A stretch of DNA of 64,000 bases. Origin: Sphingomonas sp. OK281 (lineage in GTDB: Bacteria > Pseudomonadota > Alphaproteobacteria > Sphingomonadales > Sphingomonadaceae). The notes under the pieces are model-generated. The model had not been told where the DNA came from. It saw only the letters and a program-made list of their open reading frames with translations, and ran no database searches. Made by a program: the position numbers and the translations under genes. Of the stretch, positions 18,903-31,401 are shown one piece after another. The stretch is taken from the NCBI RefSeq assembly GCF_900115295.1, contig NZ_FOVZ01000001.1, positions 620,001-684,000 of the forward strand, in the 5' to 3' direction. Every line of letters starts with the position of its first letter. Within the stretch, counting starts at the first letter, position 1.

Positions 18903-19207
18903 CGATCGGTCTCGTCCATTATCTGGTCGTTGCGGCGATCCTGTTTACGATGGGGGTGCTCGGCATCTTCCTGAACCGCAAGAACCTCATCGTCATCCTG
19001 ATGGCGATCGAGCTGATCCTGCTGGCGGTGAACATCAATCTCGTCGCGTTCTCGGCGTTCCTCCACGATCTCGTCGGACAGGTGTTCGCGATGTTCGTGC
19101 TGACGGTCGCCGCGGGTGAAGCCGCGATCGGCCTCGCCATTCTCGTGATCTATTTCCGCGGTCGCGGCACCATCGCGGTCGACGACGTCAACCGGATGAA
19201 GGGGTAA
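18899..19207 (+). CDS. nuoK: NADH-quinone oxidoreductase subunit K
   Basis: 102-residue membrane subunit with three TM helices and the conserved carboxylates of the proton path ([19 protein letters not shown] and [13 protein letters not shown]). The GTG start overlaps the nuoJ stop, with GGGCAGGGA just upstream. The C-terminus ends in VDDVNRMKG, typical of the family. Confidence 0.96.
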   Translation: MTIGLVHYLVVAAILFTMGVLGIFLNRKNLIVILMAIELILLAVNINLVAFSAFLHDLVGQVFAMFVLTVAAGEAAIGLAILVIYFRGRGTIAVDDVNRMKG

Positions 19208-19212
19208 TACGG

Positions 19213-21317
<2,105 letters not shown>

Positions 21318-21318
<1 letters not shown>

Positions 21319-22853
21319 TGACCGGCTTTCCTATCCTCTCCGTCCTGATCGCGGTCCCAATGATCGCGGCTGTCGTGTGCCTGTTCGTCTCGGCGAACAC
21401 GGCGCGGACGCTGGCGTTGGCGGCAACGCTGATCGACTTCGTCCTCGGCATCATGCTGTGGATGAACTACGATATCGGCGGCGCGCAGTGGCAGTTCGTC
21501 GAGCATGCTCCCGGCATATTCGGCCCGTTCGGCTGGTCGCTCGGCATCGACGGCTTCGCGCTGATGCTGATCATGCTCAGCGTGTTCCTGATGCCGATCT
21601 GCATCGGCGCCAGCTGGCGCTCGATCACCACGCGCGTGCCCGAATACATGGCGGCGTTCCTGTTCACCGAAGTGCTGATGATCGGCACGTTCGCGGCGCA
21701 GGACCTGTTCCTGTTCTACGTGTTCTTCGAAGCCGGCCTGATCCCGATGTACCTGATCATCGGCATCTGGGGCGGCGCAAACCGGATCTACGCGTCGTAC
21801 AAGTTCTTCCTGTACACGCTGCTCGGTTCGGTCCTGATGTTCATCGCGATGCTGTACATGGCGAAGACCGCGGGCACGACCAGCATCCCGGCGCTGATGA
21901 ACTACGATTTCCCCGCGCACGTGCAGACGTGGCTGTGGCTCGCGTTCTTCGCGTCATTCGCGGTCAAGATGCCGATGTGGCCGGTCCACACCTGGTTGCC
22001 CGATGCGCACGTCCAGGCGCCGACCGCGGGCTCGGTGATTCTGGCTGGCGTGCTGCTGAAGCTAGGCGGATACGGATTCCTGCGCTTCCTGCTGCCGATG
22101 TTCCCCGAAGCCTCGGGCCAGCTGACCTGGCTGATCTTCGGGCTGTCGGCGGTCGCGGTGATCTACACGTCGCTCGTCGCGCTCGTGCAGTCGGACATGA
22201 AGAAGCTGATCGCCTATTCGTCGGTCGCGCACATGGCGATCGTCACGATCGGTCTGTTCGCGTTCAACCGGCAGGGCATCGAAGGTGCGATGATCATGAT
22301 GCTGAGCCACGGCCTGGTATCGGGTGCGTTGTTCCTGTGCGTCGGCGTGATCTACGACCAGCTCCATACCCGCGAAATCTCGCGCTATGGCGGCCTCGCG
22401 ATCAACATGCCGAAGTATGCGATCTTCTTCCTGTTCTTCACGATGGCCTCGATCGGTCTGCCGGGTACCAGCGGCTTCGTCGCCGAGTTCCTGTCGCTGA
22501 TGGGCACGTATCAGGTCTCGACCTGGACCGCGCTGCTCTGCACGACGAGCATCATCCTCGGCGCCGCATACATGCTGTTCTTGTACCGTCGCGTCGTGTT
22601 CGGCGAGATCAAGTCGGACGACGTCCGTGCAATGGTCGATCTGTCGGGCCGCGAGATGTGGCTGCTGGCACCGATCGCTGCCGTCGTGTTGTGGATGGGC
22701 GTGTATCCCGAGAGCTTCCTGGCACCGATGCGCAAGGACGTGGGCGTGCTTCTCGCTCGTGTCGATCGCGCCAAGCCTGCCAGCGATTCCAACCCAACCG
22801 CGGGGAAGCCCGCCGCAACCGTCCATAGTGCCGCGCACGGGGAGGCACACTGA
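21318..22853 (+). CDS. nuoM: NADH-quinone oxidoreductase subunit M
   Basis: 511-residue antiporter-like membrane subunit with about 14 TM helices. Typical stretches are FFEAGLIPMYLIIGIWGG (with the glutamate of the proton path), FAVKMPMWPVHTWLPDAHV and SDMKKLIAYSSVAHM. The C-terminal about 30 residues are hydrophilic (Pro/Ala/His). It overlaps nuoL and nuoN by one base each. Confidence 0.96.
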
Positions 22854-24298
22854 TGGATTACGCCGCTAACATCGCAATGACGCTGCCCGAATTGGTGCTG
22901 GCGTTGGGTGCGATCGCCCTGATGCTCGTCTCCGCCTGGGGCGGGGACAAATCGACGCGCGCCGTATCGATCGCCGCCGTGTTCGTTCTCGTCGGGGCGG
23001 GCATCGCCCTCGTCGGTCCGGCATCGTCGGGTGGGTATGCGTTCGACGGCCTGTACCGCGCAGACGCGTTCGGCGCGTTCGCCAAGGTGCTGATCTACAT
23101 CGCCTCGGCGGTTGCGATCGTCATGGCGCCGAGCTTCTTCGCGCGCTCGCACGGCGACGATCTGCGTCCGGAATATCCGGTGCTGATCCTGCTGTCGGCC
23201 TGCGGCATGGGAATCATGGTTTCGGCCACCGACATGCTGACGCTGTATGTCGGTCTCGAGCTCCAGAGCCTTGCGGCCTATGTCCTCGCCAGCTTCATGC
23301 GACGCGACGGGCGTTCGGCGGAAGCCGGCCTGAAGTATTTCGTGCTCGGCGCGCTCGCCAGCGGCATCCTGCTGTACGGCATTTCGCTGGTCTACGGGTT
23401 CAGCGGTACGACGTTGTTTTCGGGTATCTCGGAAGCCTATGCCGGCACCAAGTCGCTAGGCCTGCTGTTCGGTCTGGTGTTCGTGTTCGCAGGGCTCGCA
23501 TTCAAGATCAGCGCCGTGCCGTTCCACATGTGGACGCCCGACGTATACGAAGGTGCACCGACCCCGGTCACGGCGTTCTTCGCGTCGGCCCCGAAGGTCG
23601 CGGCGCTTGCGCTCAGCGTCCGCGTGGCGGTCGATGCGATGGGTCCGGCGACCGACCAGTGGCGCCAGATCGTGATCTTCGCGGCGCTCGCCTCGATCAT
23701 CCTCGGTGCGGTCGCGGCGATCGGCCAGACCAACATTAAGCGCCTGCTCGCTTACTCGTCGATCAATAACGTCGGCTTCGCGCTGATCGGTCTTGCGGCC
23801 GGTACGCCGGAAGGCGTGTCGGGCGTGCTGATGTACCTGACGATTTATGTCGCGATGACGCTGGGCTCGTTCCTGGTCGTGTTGCAGATGCGTGGTGACG
23901 ACGGGCAGCCGGTCGAGACGATCGACAGCCTTGCCGGCATGTCGCGGACCCGGCCTGCACTCGCCGCAGCGCTCGCGATCTTCATGTTCAGCCTCGCCGG
24001 CATCCCGCCGCTGTTCGGCTTCTACGCGAAGTTCACGGTGTTCAGCGCAGCGGTCGACGCCGGGCTGTTCCCGCTCGCAGTGGTCGGCATCGCCGCTTCG
24101 GTGATCGGCGCGTATTATTATCTGCGCGTCGTCAAGACGATGTACTTCGACGATCCCGCCCCGGCATTCGCGCCGATGGAGAGCAAGGTCGAGGGTGGCC
24201 TGATCGCCATCGCCGCGGTGTTTGTGTCGCCAGCCGGCTATCTCCTCATCCCCGTGCTCGGCGCGTGGACGATGGCGGCCGCACGGGCGCTGTTCTGA
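22853..24298 (+). CDS. nuoN: NADH-quinone oxidoreductase subunit N
   Basis: 481-residue third antiporter-like subunit with about 14 TM helices, ending the complex I operon. Motifs include YVGLELQSLAAYVLASFMR, GLAFKISAVPFHMWTPDVYEG and TNIKRLLAYSSINNVGFAL. The ATG overlaps the nuoM stop (TGATG). The 3' end overlaps the likely birA start region, so birA is co-transcribed. Confidence 0.96.
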   Translation: MDYAANIAMTLPELVLALGAIALMLVSAWGGDKSTRAVSIAAVFVLVGAGIALVGPASSGGYAFDGLYRADAFGAFAKVLIYIASAVAIVMAPSFFARSHGDDLRPEYPVLILLSACGMGIMVSATDMLTLYVGLELQSLAAYVLASFMRRDGRSAEAGLKYFVLGALASGILLYGISLVYGFSGTTLFSGISEAYAGTKSLGLLFGLVFVFAGLAFKISAVPFHMWTPDVYEGAPTPVTAFFASAPKVAALALSVRVAVDAMGPATDQWRQIVIFAALASIILGAVAAIGQTNIKRLLAYSSINNVGFALIGLAAGTPEGVSGVLMYLTIYVAMTLGSFLVVLQMRGDDGQPVETIDSLAGMSRTRPALAAALAIFMFSLAGIPPLFGFYAKFTVFSAAVDAGLFPLAVVGIAASVIGAYYYLRVVKTMYFDDPAPAFAPMESKVEGGLIAIAAVFVSPAGYLLIPVLGAWTMAAARALF

Positions 24299-25032
24299 GC
24301 ATCATCCGCACCGTCGCGGAGACAGGATCGACCAACGCCGACCTGCTGGAGCTTGCACGCGGCGGTGCCGAAGACGGTCTCTGGCTGCGTGCGATCCGCC
24401 AGACGGCGGGGCGGGGGCGGCTCGGGCGCGAATGGTCGTCGCCCGAGGGTAACCTTTACGCGAGCACGCTCGTCCGTTTACGGCCGAACGATCCGCCGGC
24501 CGCCAGCCTCGCGCTGGTCGCGGCGGTCGCCTTGCAGGAAACCGTGTCGACGTTCCTCGTTGCCGGGATCTGTCAGGGCACGACCGATGCGAGCGAGACG
24601 CTGGTTCTGAAATGGCCCAACGACCTGTTGCTTGCGGACGCTAAGCTGTCAGGCATTCTGCTCGAACGCGCGGATGACGCGGTGATCGTCGGCTACGGCG
24701 TCAACATCGCGCATCATCCCGATTTGCCCGACCGTGCGACGACCGATCTGGCTGCGCACGGCGTGGTGGTCGATCCGGCGATGTTCCTCGACATCCTCGC
24801 CGACAGTTTCGCGCGCTGGATCGGCCGCTGGCGGACCGAGGGCATCGCGCCCGTCCGCGAGCGTTGGGTCGATTGCGCTCACCCGGCTGGCACAGCGCTG
24901 ACCGCTCGGCTTCCCGATGGCAGCGGGATCGACGGCCTGTTCGTCGGGCTCGACACCGACGGCGCGCTGATCCTCCGCTTGGCGTCTGGCGAGCGGCGTG
25001 TCATTCACGCTGCCGACGTCTTCCTGCTTTGA
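24265..25032 (+). CDS. birA: biotin--[acetyl-CoA-carboxylase] ligase
   Basis: About 255 residues. The enzyme activates biotin with ATP and attaches it to carrier proteins such as AccB. The core motifs are [19 protein letters not shown] (biotinyl-AMP loop), [17 protein letters not shown], and [10 protein letters not shown]. It has no N-terminal helix-turn-helix, so it is the monofunctional class without the repressor role. The start is uncertain: GTG 24265 overlaps nuoN by 34 bases, while homology begins at the [12 protein letters not shown] segment shortly after the nuoN stop. Confidence 0.9.
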   Translation: MDDGGRTGAVLSIIRTVAETGSTNADLLELARGGAEDGLWLRAIRQTAGRGRLGREWSSPEGNLYASTLVRLRPNDPPAASLALVAAVALQETVSTFLVAGICQGTTDASETLVLKWPNDLLLADAKLSGILLERADDAVIVGYGVNIAHHPDLPDRATTDLAAHGVVVDPAMFLDILADSFARWIGRWRTEGIAPVRERWVDCAHPAGTALTARLPDGSGIDGLFVGLDTDGALILRLASGERRVIHAADVFLL

Positions 25033-25042
25033 GGCCCCGCTG

Positions 25043-25819
25043 ATGCTGCTCGCGATCGATGCCGGCAATACCAATGTCGTGTTCGCGCTCGTCGAGAGCG
25101 GTGAGATCGTCGCGCGCTGGCGGATCGCGACCGATCCGCGGCGGACGGCGGACGAGTATGCGGTGTGGCTGAGCCAGTTGATGCAGCTCGGCGGGCATGA
25201 TCGTACCGCGGTCGAGGGCGTGATCGTTGCCACGGTAGTCCCGCGCGCGCTCCACAATCTCCAGGTGCTCGCGTCGAAATACTTCAACACTGACGCGCTG
25301 ATCGCCGGCCACGCGCCAGTCGAATGGGGCATCGCGATCGACGTCGACGAGCCTGCCTCGCTGGGTGCCGACCGTGCGGTCAACACGGTCGCTGCGCATG
25401 CGCTGCATTCCGGCGACCTGATCGTGATCGATTTCGGCACTGCGACCACGTTCGACGTCGTCGACTATAGCGGCGCGTACAAGGGCGGGATCATCGCGCC
25501 GGGGATCAACCTGTCGCTCGACGCGCTGGTGACCGCCGCGGCGAAACTCCCGCGGATCGCGATCGAGGCGCCGACGGATACCAGCGTTATCGGGCTCAAT
25601 ACCGTCTCGCAGATGCACATCGGCATCTATTGGGGCTATGTCGCGATGATCGAGGGGCTGGTCGCGCGGATGAAGCGCGAGATCGGCCGTCCCGTGAAGG
25701 TCGTCGCCACTGGCGGGCTTGCGACATTATTTGAGAAACAGACCGACGTGTTCGACGTCATCGAAGCCGACCTGACGATCCAGGGGCTGGCGATGATGTG
25801 GGATCGTCACCATATCTAG
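25043..25819 (+). CDS. coaX: type III pantothenate kinase
   Basis: 258-residue enzyme of the ASKHA fold catalysing the first step of coenzyme A synthesis (pantothenate phosphorylation). The phosphate loop [11 protein letters not shown] at the N-terminus, [22 protein letters not shown] and [15 protein letters not shown] are diagnostic of CoaX rather than CoaA. ATG 25043 is chosen because the phosphate loop must follow closely; upstream in-frame starts fall in birA. It is spaced ten bases after birA. Confidence 0.95.
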   Translation: MLLAIDAGNTNVVFALVESGEIVARWRIATDPRRTADEYAVWLSQLMQLGGHDRTAVEGVIVATVVPRALHNLQVLASKYFNTDALIAGHAPVEWGIAIDVDEPASLGADRAVNTVAAHALHSGDLIVIDFGTATTFDVVDYSGAYKGGIIAPGINLSLDALVTAAAKLPRIAIEAPTDTSVIGLNTVSQMHIGIYWGYVAMIEGLVARMKREIGRPVKVVATGGLATLFEKQTDVFDVIEADLTIQGLAMMWDRHHI

Positions 25820-25862
25820 GGCCATTGGGCTCGCGCCGACTGGCCTGCGGGCCATATTCCTG

Positions 25863-25868
25863 TATAAT
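25863..25868 (+). promoter_or_regulatory. possible -10 element (TATAAT) before rnj
   Basis: A perfect TATAAT lies 14 bases before the RNase J ATG, in the 63-base gap after coaX. No good -35 is visible at 17 bases upstream. A small hairpin TGGCC-TGCG-GGCCA lies just before it. If used, the transcript would be nearly leaderless. Confidence 0.3.
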
Positions 25869-25882
25869 CCTGAAAGTAATCA

Positions 25883-27520
25883 ATGACTCCGAAGAACGAA
25901 CTCCTTTTCTGTGGCCTTGGCGGCTCCGGCGAAATCGGCATGAACGTCAATCTGTACGGCTGCCAGGGCAAGTGGGTGATGGTCGATCTCGGCATCACCT
26001 TCGCCGATCCGCAATATCCCGGCGTCGACGTGATCCTGCCCGACCTGTCCTTTATCGAGGACCGGATCGACGACCTGCTCGGCATCGTGATCACGCATGG
26101 CCATGAGGATCACATCGGCTCGCTGCCGTATCTCGCCGAAGACCTCGGCGTGCCGATCTACGCGACCCCGTTCACGATGGGCCTGATCCGCGGAAAGCTT
26201 GAGGAAGAGGGCATCGCCAACCGCGTGAAGCTCAAGATGATCCCGATGGGCGGCAACTTCCAGCTCGGGCCGTTCGGCTTCACCTTCGTCGAGATGTCGC
26301 ATTCGATCCCCGAAGCGAACGCGCTGCTGATCGACACACCTTACGGTCGCGTATTCCACACGGGCGACTGGAAGCTCGACAAGAACCCGGTGATCGGCAA
26401 TCCGACGACGCCCGAGGGCTTCATGGCGATCGGCGACAAGGGCGTCGACGTCCTTGTCTGTGATTCGACCAACATCTTCAACACCACCGCATCGGGCAGC
26501 GAGAGCACCGTCCGCAAGGGGCTGTTCGAGGAGGTCAGCAAGGCCAAGGGCCGCGTGATGATCACCAGCTTCGCGTCGAACGCAGCGCGGCTGCACACGT
26601 TCGGCGAAGTCGCGAAGGAAACCGGGCGCAAGCTGTGCGTCACCGGGCGTTCGCTCGACCGGATTATCAAGGTGGCGCGCGCGACGGGCTATCTGAAGGA
26701 TTTTCCCGACACGATCAGCCCCGACGAGGCGATGCGCCTGCCCAAGAACAAGGTGCTGATCATCGCCACCGGTGGACAGGGTGAAGAGCGCGCGGCGCTG
26801 GCGCGGGTCGCCAATGGCCAGCACACGATTACGCTTGAGGCCGACGACACGGTGATCTTCTCGTCGAAGCAGATCCCGGGCAACGAGGTCCAGATCGGCC
26901 GTATTCAGAACACGCTGGCGGCCAAGGGCATCCGCATGATCACAGAGCGCCAGGCGCACGTCCATGTCTCGGGTCATCCGGGTCAGCCGGAACTCGCGCA
27001 GATGTACGACTGGCTGCGGCCCGAGGTGCTCGTGCCGACGCACGGCGAGATGCGCCATATGATGGAGCATGCGCGCTTCGGTCTCGAGCAGGGCATTCCG
27101 CGCGCGATCGTGCAGAGCAACGGCGACATCATTCGTCTCGCGCCCAAGGGCCCGGCGAAGATCGGCAATGCGACCGTTGGGCGTCTGGTGCTCGACGGCG
27201 ACGTGATCCTGCCCGCGGACGGCGCGACGCTGAGCGAGCGGCGCAAGCTGGCGATCAACGGCCAGATTTCGGTCGGTGTCGCGCTCGGCAAGGACGGCCG
27301 GATGGTCGGCCAGCCGCAGGTTCGCGTGCAGGGCGTACCGGTCGAGGAAGATCGGGCTGCGTTCATCGCCGACGCGGTCCAGGCGGCGGCCGATACGGTG
27401 CGCGGCGGCAAGCGCGAGAGCGAGAAGATGCGCGAGCAGATTCGTCTCGCGGTGCGCAAGGTCGCCAAGCGCTGGACCGGCAAGCAGCCGATCGTCGATG
27501 TCCTGTTGATCGAGGGCTAA
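25883..27520 (+). CDS. rnj: ribonuclease J
   Basis: 545-residue member of the metallo-beta-lactamase/beta-CASP family with endo- and 5'-exoribonuclease activity in mRNA decay and rRNA maturation. The zinc motif THGHEDHIGSLPYL lies near residue 72, and the further ligand HTGDWKLD near 155. The beta-CASP domain has VHVSGHPGQPEL and PTHGEMRHM. The C-terminal domain (about 460-545) is present. The gene follows coaX, the usual alphaproteobacterial place. Confidence 0.95.
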   Translation: MTPKNELLFCGLGGSGEIGMNVNLYGCQGKWVMVDLGITFADPQYPGVDVILPDLSFIEDRIDDLLGIVITHGHEDHIGSLPYLAEDLGVPIYATPFTMGLIRGKLEEEGIANRVKLKMIPMGGNFQLGPFGFTFVEMSHSIPEANALLIDTPYGRVFHTGDWKLDKNPVIGNPTTPEGFMAIGDKGVDVLVCDSTNIFNTTASGSESTVRKGLFEEVSKAKGRVMITSFASNAARLHTFGEVAKETGRKLCVTGRSLDRIIKVARATGYLKDFPDTISPDEAMRLPKNKVLIIATGGQGEERAALARVANGQHTITLEADDTVIFSSKQIPGNEVQIGRIQNTLAAKGIRMITERQAHVHVSGHPGQPELAQMYDWLRPEVLVPTHGEMRHMMEHARFGLEQGIPRAIVQSNGDIIRLAPKGPAKIGNATVGRLVLDGDVILPADGATLSERRKLAINGQISVGVALGKDGRMVGQPQVRVQGVPVEEDRAAFIADAVQAAADTVRGGKRESEKMREQIRLAVRKVAKRWTGKQPIVDVLLIEG

Positions 27521-27524
27521 GCCG

Positions 27525-27806
27525 ATGCGCTGGACCTCGGCACTGGCGATCTACGTCCTGTTCTGGTCGTTCTCGGTGTTCCTGGTCCTGCCATTCGGGG
27601 TGAAGACGACGCGTGAGGTCGGGGGCGAACACGTCCCCGGCCAGGCCGAAAGCGCGCCGCACGAGTTTCGCTCGGGGCGGACGGCGTGGCGGGTGACCGT
27701 GGTGGCGACGGTATTGTTCGTGCTGTTCCAGCTGAATTATTCTTATGGGTGGATCACGCCGCAGAGCGTCGACCTGTTCGACCGCGGCAACATGGTCACG
27801 CGCTAG
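27525..27806 (+). CDS. DUF1467 family small membrane protein
   Basis: 93 residues with two TM helices (about 5-25 and 58-78), separated by a hydrophilic loop containing HVPGQAESAPHEF. It starts four bases after the RNase J stop, the usual place for DUF1467 proteins in alphaproteobacteria. The function is unknown. It was assigned by its loop pattern (LPFGVKTTREVG) and context. Confidence 0.85.
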   Translation: MRWTSALAIYVLFWSFSVFLVLPFGVKTTREVGGEHVPGQAESAPHEFRSGRTAWRVTVVATVLFVLFQLNYSYGWITPQSVDLFDRGNMVTR

Positions 27807-27817
27807 GAAGGCCCATT

Positions 27818-27944
27818 GATCCTCCCGCGCCAGGGGAAGGTAGCACCGTAGGTGACTGAGGGGGGGCCACGCAACAGCGGTTTGCGCTTACCTCCCCCTC
27901 CGTCTGGCAAGTGCCAGCCACCTCCCCCTTGCGGGGGAGGATTA
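27818..27944. repeat. inverted repeat pair (GATCCTCCC family)
   Basis: The left unit at about 27818-27845 (GATCCTCCCGCGCCAGGGGA) faces the right unit at about 27918-27944 (GCCACCTCCCCCTTGCGGGG then GAGGAT). It is the same family as 8971-9102 and lies between convergent genes (DUF1467 and the SDR), so it may serve as a two-way terminator. Confidence 0.75.
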
Positions 27945-27955
27945 CACGTTAGCCG

Positions 27956-28735
27956 TCACCCCGGCGACGCGGCCGAGCCTGCCAGCAAACCGCCATCGAT
28001 ATTGATCTCCGTCCCCGTGATATACGTCGCCTCGTCCGACGCCAGCATCACCGCAACCGCGGCCACTTCCTCCGGCATCCCGAACCGCTTCAACGGCGTA
28101 TCGGCGACCAGCGCCGCCATCCGCGCCTCGCGGTCCGGCCCGTCCCTGAGCATCGGCTCCCAGATCGGCGTTAGGATGGCCGCGGGATGCACCGAGTTGC
28201 AGCGGATCTTCCACCCCTGCTGCGCGCAATACAGCGCTACCGTCTTGCTGTGATTGCGGATGGCCGCCTTCGACGACGCATAGGCCGCGGCTAAGGGGAT
28301 CCCGACCAGCCCGGATCGCGACGAGATGTTGATGATCGAACCCGTGCCCGCCGTTTTCATCGCACCGATCGCATAGCGGCAGCCGAGGAACGTGCCGTCG
28401 AGGTTGACCGCATGGACCGCGCGCCAGTCCGACAAGGTCGCATGCTCGGGATCATGCGCGGTCATGCCGTGCTCGAAACCCGTCACGCCGGCATTGTTCA
28501 CGACCACGTCTGCCACCGGAACGACCTCCGCCAGGCGTTGCCAATCCGCCTCTTCGCGGACGTCGAGCTTTTCGAGCATGCATCCGATCGCAGCGGCCGT
28601 CTCGGCGCCGGCGGTTTCATCGATGTCGGTGAGGATGACGATGGCGCCTTCGTCATGAAAGCGCTCGGCGATCGCACGGCCGATACCGCGCGCAGCGCCG
28701 GTGACGACGCAGATCTTAGTGTTCAGTCTTGGCAT
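27956..28735 (-). CDS. SDR family oxidoreductase
   Basis: 259-residue classical short-chain dehydrogenase/reductase. The Rossmann motif TGAARGIG lies at residues 12-19, an acidic residue after strand 2 (LTDID) favours NAD(H), NNAG follows near residue 81, and the catalytic set Ser (NISSRSG), Tyr-x-x-x-Lys (YASSK) is complete. The C-terminal [14 protein letters not shown] is typical. It resembles cyclohexanol or 3-alpha-hydroxysteroid-type SDRs, but the substrate cannot be assigned. It stands alone between repeats and the coiled-coil protein gene. Confidence 0.9.
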   Translation of the reverse strand: MPRLNTKICVVTGAARGIGRAIAERFHDEGAIVILTDIDETAGAETAAAIGCMLEKLDVREEADWQRLAEVVPVADVVVNNAGVTGFEHGMTAHDPEHATLSDWRAVHAVNLDGTFLGCRYAIGAMKTAGTGSIINISSRSGLVGIPLAAAYASSKAAIRNHSKTVALYCAQQGWKIRCNSVHPAAILTPIWEPMLRDGPDREARMAALVADTPLKRFGMPEEVAAVAVMLASDEATYITGTEINIDGGLLAGSAASPG

Positions 28736-28836
28736 GTAAGCCTCGAAATATGAGTCCGTTCCGCGGATTGCTCCGCTGGCGAGGGCCGCGTTAGCGGTGG
28801 CGCTGGATCACTTCGAAAGCTCCTTTGAGGTCCGGT

Positions 28837-31122
28837 TCAGCGCAGCCGCTCGATCGCCTGTGCCAGTGCCACGTACAACTTGCCCATGTCTGACGACAGC
28901 AACGTCACTCCGAGCGGCGAGCCGTCGCGCTGCGTCAGGATCGTGCGGAGCATCGCTTCGAAGTCGTGGATGTAGCGGTTGACCATCTCGCGGAAGGTCT
29001 CGTCCTCGTCGTAGAGACCGGCGATCTCGCGGACTTCGCTGGCGTCTAGGATACGGACTGCACGTCGCGTGAAGACACCGCGGTCGCCCTTGAGATACGC
29101 GCCCCAAGCACTGTCTGAGATTTCGGGGGCGATCGCCTTGGTAATGTCGATCGACGCCGAGTTGAGCGATTCGATCAGCAGCGAGACGCGGCGTGCGAAG
29201 GTGTCTTGGTCGGCGTCCTCGCGCTCGGTTCGAGCCTCCTGGATCCGCGTCTCGACGATCGCGGTCGTGTCGACGATCGCCTGGACTTCGCGCGCTAGGC
29301 GTTCGGTCGCGCCGGTAGCGGCGTCGACCGCCGCGCCGGTGGCGTCGGTGAGCGCCTTGACCTGCCGTTCCACGGTGTCGTTGGTCGCGCGGCGCATGGC
29401 GTCGGCGCTGGCGGCTTCGAGTGCGGCTGCGGCTTCGGGAATGACCTTCGACAGCGTCTCGCGTGCCTTGTCGGCGGCGACGGCAGCGGTCTCACGGACA
29501 CGGTGGAGCGCCTCGATCAACTGCGGCGCGGCGTCTTCGGCGAAATGCTGCGTGCGGCCGATCGCCTCGTCGACCATCTGGCCCAAGGCATCGGCCTTCG
29601 CGCGGCCGGTGTTGAGCGTGTTGAGTAGGTCGGTCGAGAGCGTGTCGAGCACATGGCGCTGTTCGCCGATGACCCCGGCGATCGCCTCGATCGCGTCGTG
29701 CGTGCTCTCCGCAGCGGTGACGAGCGCGAGCAGTTCGGGGCGCGCCGAGACGACGATGCTCTTGCTGGCGAGCACCTGCGTATCGAGGCGGCCGAGTGCT
29801 TCGGGCATAGTCTCGTCGATTTCGCGCGCGGCGGCATCGAGTGCGACGAGCAGCGTCTCGGTCGTCGCGATCGTCCGGTGCGCCATGTCGTCGCCCGCCC
29901 GCAACGCCTCGGTCATCGCATCGGCAGAGCCGCCGAGTGCGCTGATCGATGCCGCGAGGTCCTGCGTGCGCTCGGTGCCGTGGCGATGGAGCAGTTCGAT
30001 CCGCGATTCGACTTCGCCGAGTCCGGTGTGGAGATCGTCGACGATCCGGTCGCCGGCACTACGTTGCAGATCGAGGCGGATCGCGACGCGTTCGATCGCG
30101 TCCTCTACGCTGGCGATGCGCTTGGCGAGCGCTTCGGCGCTGTCGCGGGCGGCGCTGTCGAGCGCGGCCTGGTTCGCGCCGATCATTGCCAGCATCGCAT
30201 CACCCTGCGCGGCGATGCCACGGCGTGAATGATCGACGGCGTCGGCGGTGCGGTTGAGCAGTGCGTCGACCGCCGCGGACATGCCGTCGGTGACAGATTC
30301 GAGATGTGCGCCGGCGGTCTGGCTAGTGGCCTCCATGCGGACGATGTGGGCGGCGAGGCGCTGTGCGGCGCCGCTCGCCATCGCGTCGGCGTCGCGGCCG
30401 CGTTCGGCCAGCGCTACGATCTGCGCGTCGAGCGCTGCGGCGTGTTCGCTCGCAGACAGCCCGGTGCGTTCGAGTCGCTTGGCGACGTCGTCGATATCGG
30501 CCTGTGCGCGGGGTAGGGTGGCGATCAGGACGCCGAGGCTGGTCTGCGCGCCGGCCGTCGAGGTCGCGAGGTTGCGCGCGTGCGCCGCGGCCTGGTCGAT
30601 CTCGGAGACCATGCCGCGGCCGATCGCTGCGAGTTGCTCGGTCGCGCCACCGCCCATCGCCATCAACGCGTTCAATTGTTCGGCGAGTTGCTGGCGGTTG
30701 GCGTCGATCGTGTTCGACAAGGCGGCGACGGTGCGTTCGAGGCTGGCCGCCTCGTCGCGCATCGCCTGCGCGGTGATGCCGAACCGATGCGCCTCGCTAC
30801 GGCTGGTCCGCATCGCGAGCAGCCAGACGATGCCGATCAGCGCGGGGACGACGCAAAGCGCGGCAATGAACTGGACTAGCGCAACGGGCTCGATGGTGGC
30901 GAACGATCCGCGTGCGAACCACAGCATCGCCGCCAGCCAGACGAGCACGATCCCGACCGCGATACCCACGTAAAGGCGTCCGCGGTCAGGCGCAGGCTCT
31001 TGATAAACCTCAGCGAACCCAGCTTCAGCGACGGTGTCGGACATGTCTTCTACCACCGGATCCATCACGATATCCGCGCGAATGGGATGGGCATTGCCTG
31101 CCGACGCGCGAAACCCGATCAT
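28837..31122 (-). CDS. large two-TM coiled-coil membrane protein, TipN-like layout
   Basis: About 761 residues. There are two TM helices near the N-terminus (about residues 50-70 and 80-104), then some 520 residues of Ala/Glu/Asp-rich helix with coiled-coil character. A distinct folded C-terminal domain of about 130 residues begins near SLLIESLNSASIDITKAI and includes GDRGVFTRRAVRILD and SDMGKLYVALAQAI. The layout matches polar-landmark proteins such as Caulobacter TipN; that link is an inference from architecture. The start ATG 31122 has GGGGG seven bases upstream; ATG 31158 would add 12 residues without a ribosome site. The gene is divergent from the next one. Confidence 0.8.
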   Translation of the reverse strand: MIGFRASAGNAHPIRADIVMDPVVEDMSDTVAEAGFAEVYQEPAPDRGRLYVGIAVGIVLVWLAAMLWFARGSFATIEPVALVQFIAALCVVPALIGIVWLLAMRTSRSEAHRFGITAQAMRDEAASLERTVAALSNTIDANRQQLAEQLNALMAMGGGATEQLAAIGRGMVSEIDQAAAHARNLATSTAGAQTSLGVLIATLPRAQADIDDVAKRLERTGLSASEHAAALDAQIVALAERGRDADAMASGAAQRLAAHIVRMEATSQTAGAHLESVTDGMSAAVDALLNRTADAVDHSRRGIAAQGDAMLAMIGANQAALDSAARDSAEALAKRIASVEDAIERVAIRLDLQRSAGDRIVDDLHTGLGEVESRIELLHRHGTERTQDLAASISALGGSADAMTEALRAGDDMAHRTIATTETLLVALDAAAREIDETMPEALGRLDTQVLASKSIVVSARPELLALVTAAESTHDAIEAIAGVIGEQRHVLDTLSTDLLNTLNTGRAKADALGQMVDEAIGRTQHFAEDAAPQLIEALHRVRETAAVAADKARETLSKVIPEAAAALEAASADAMRRATNDTVERQVKALTDATGAAVDAATGATERLAREVQAIVDTTAIVETRIQEARTEREDADQDTFARRVSLLIESLNSASIDITKAIAPEISDSAWGAYLKGDRGVFTRRAVRILDASEVREIAGLYDEDETFREMVNRYIHDFEAMLRTILTQRDGSPLGVTLLSSDMGKLYVALAQAIERLR

Positions 31123-31401
31123 TGACGAACCCCCGTTCATGAGCCGCTGAAGTATCATGGATTGCAGCCGGACAAAACGGATGATGCGATCTTCGCGCGT
31201 TCATCCGTCCGGTAAGCAGGGCGGCACGGCGTGCGGTCCACGACGATACGGGCAGGGACCGTTGATTGAGGGAATGTGGGAGAACTCGGGGACCCTAAGA
31301 CGTGCGGTTTTGCGACTGTAACGCCGAACTGAGCCTTGACGGAGGGCGGGTCGGCCGAACGCGGGCTTTGCAGGACGACGCGTACCGCCTAACAGCCCCG
31401 C

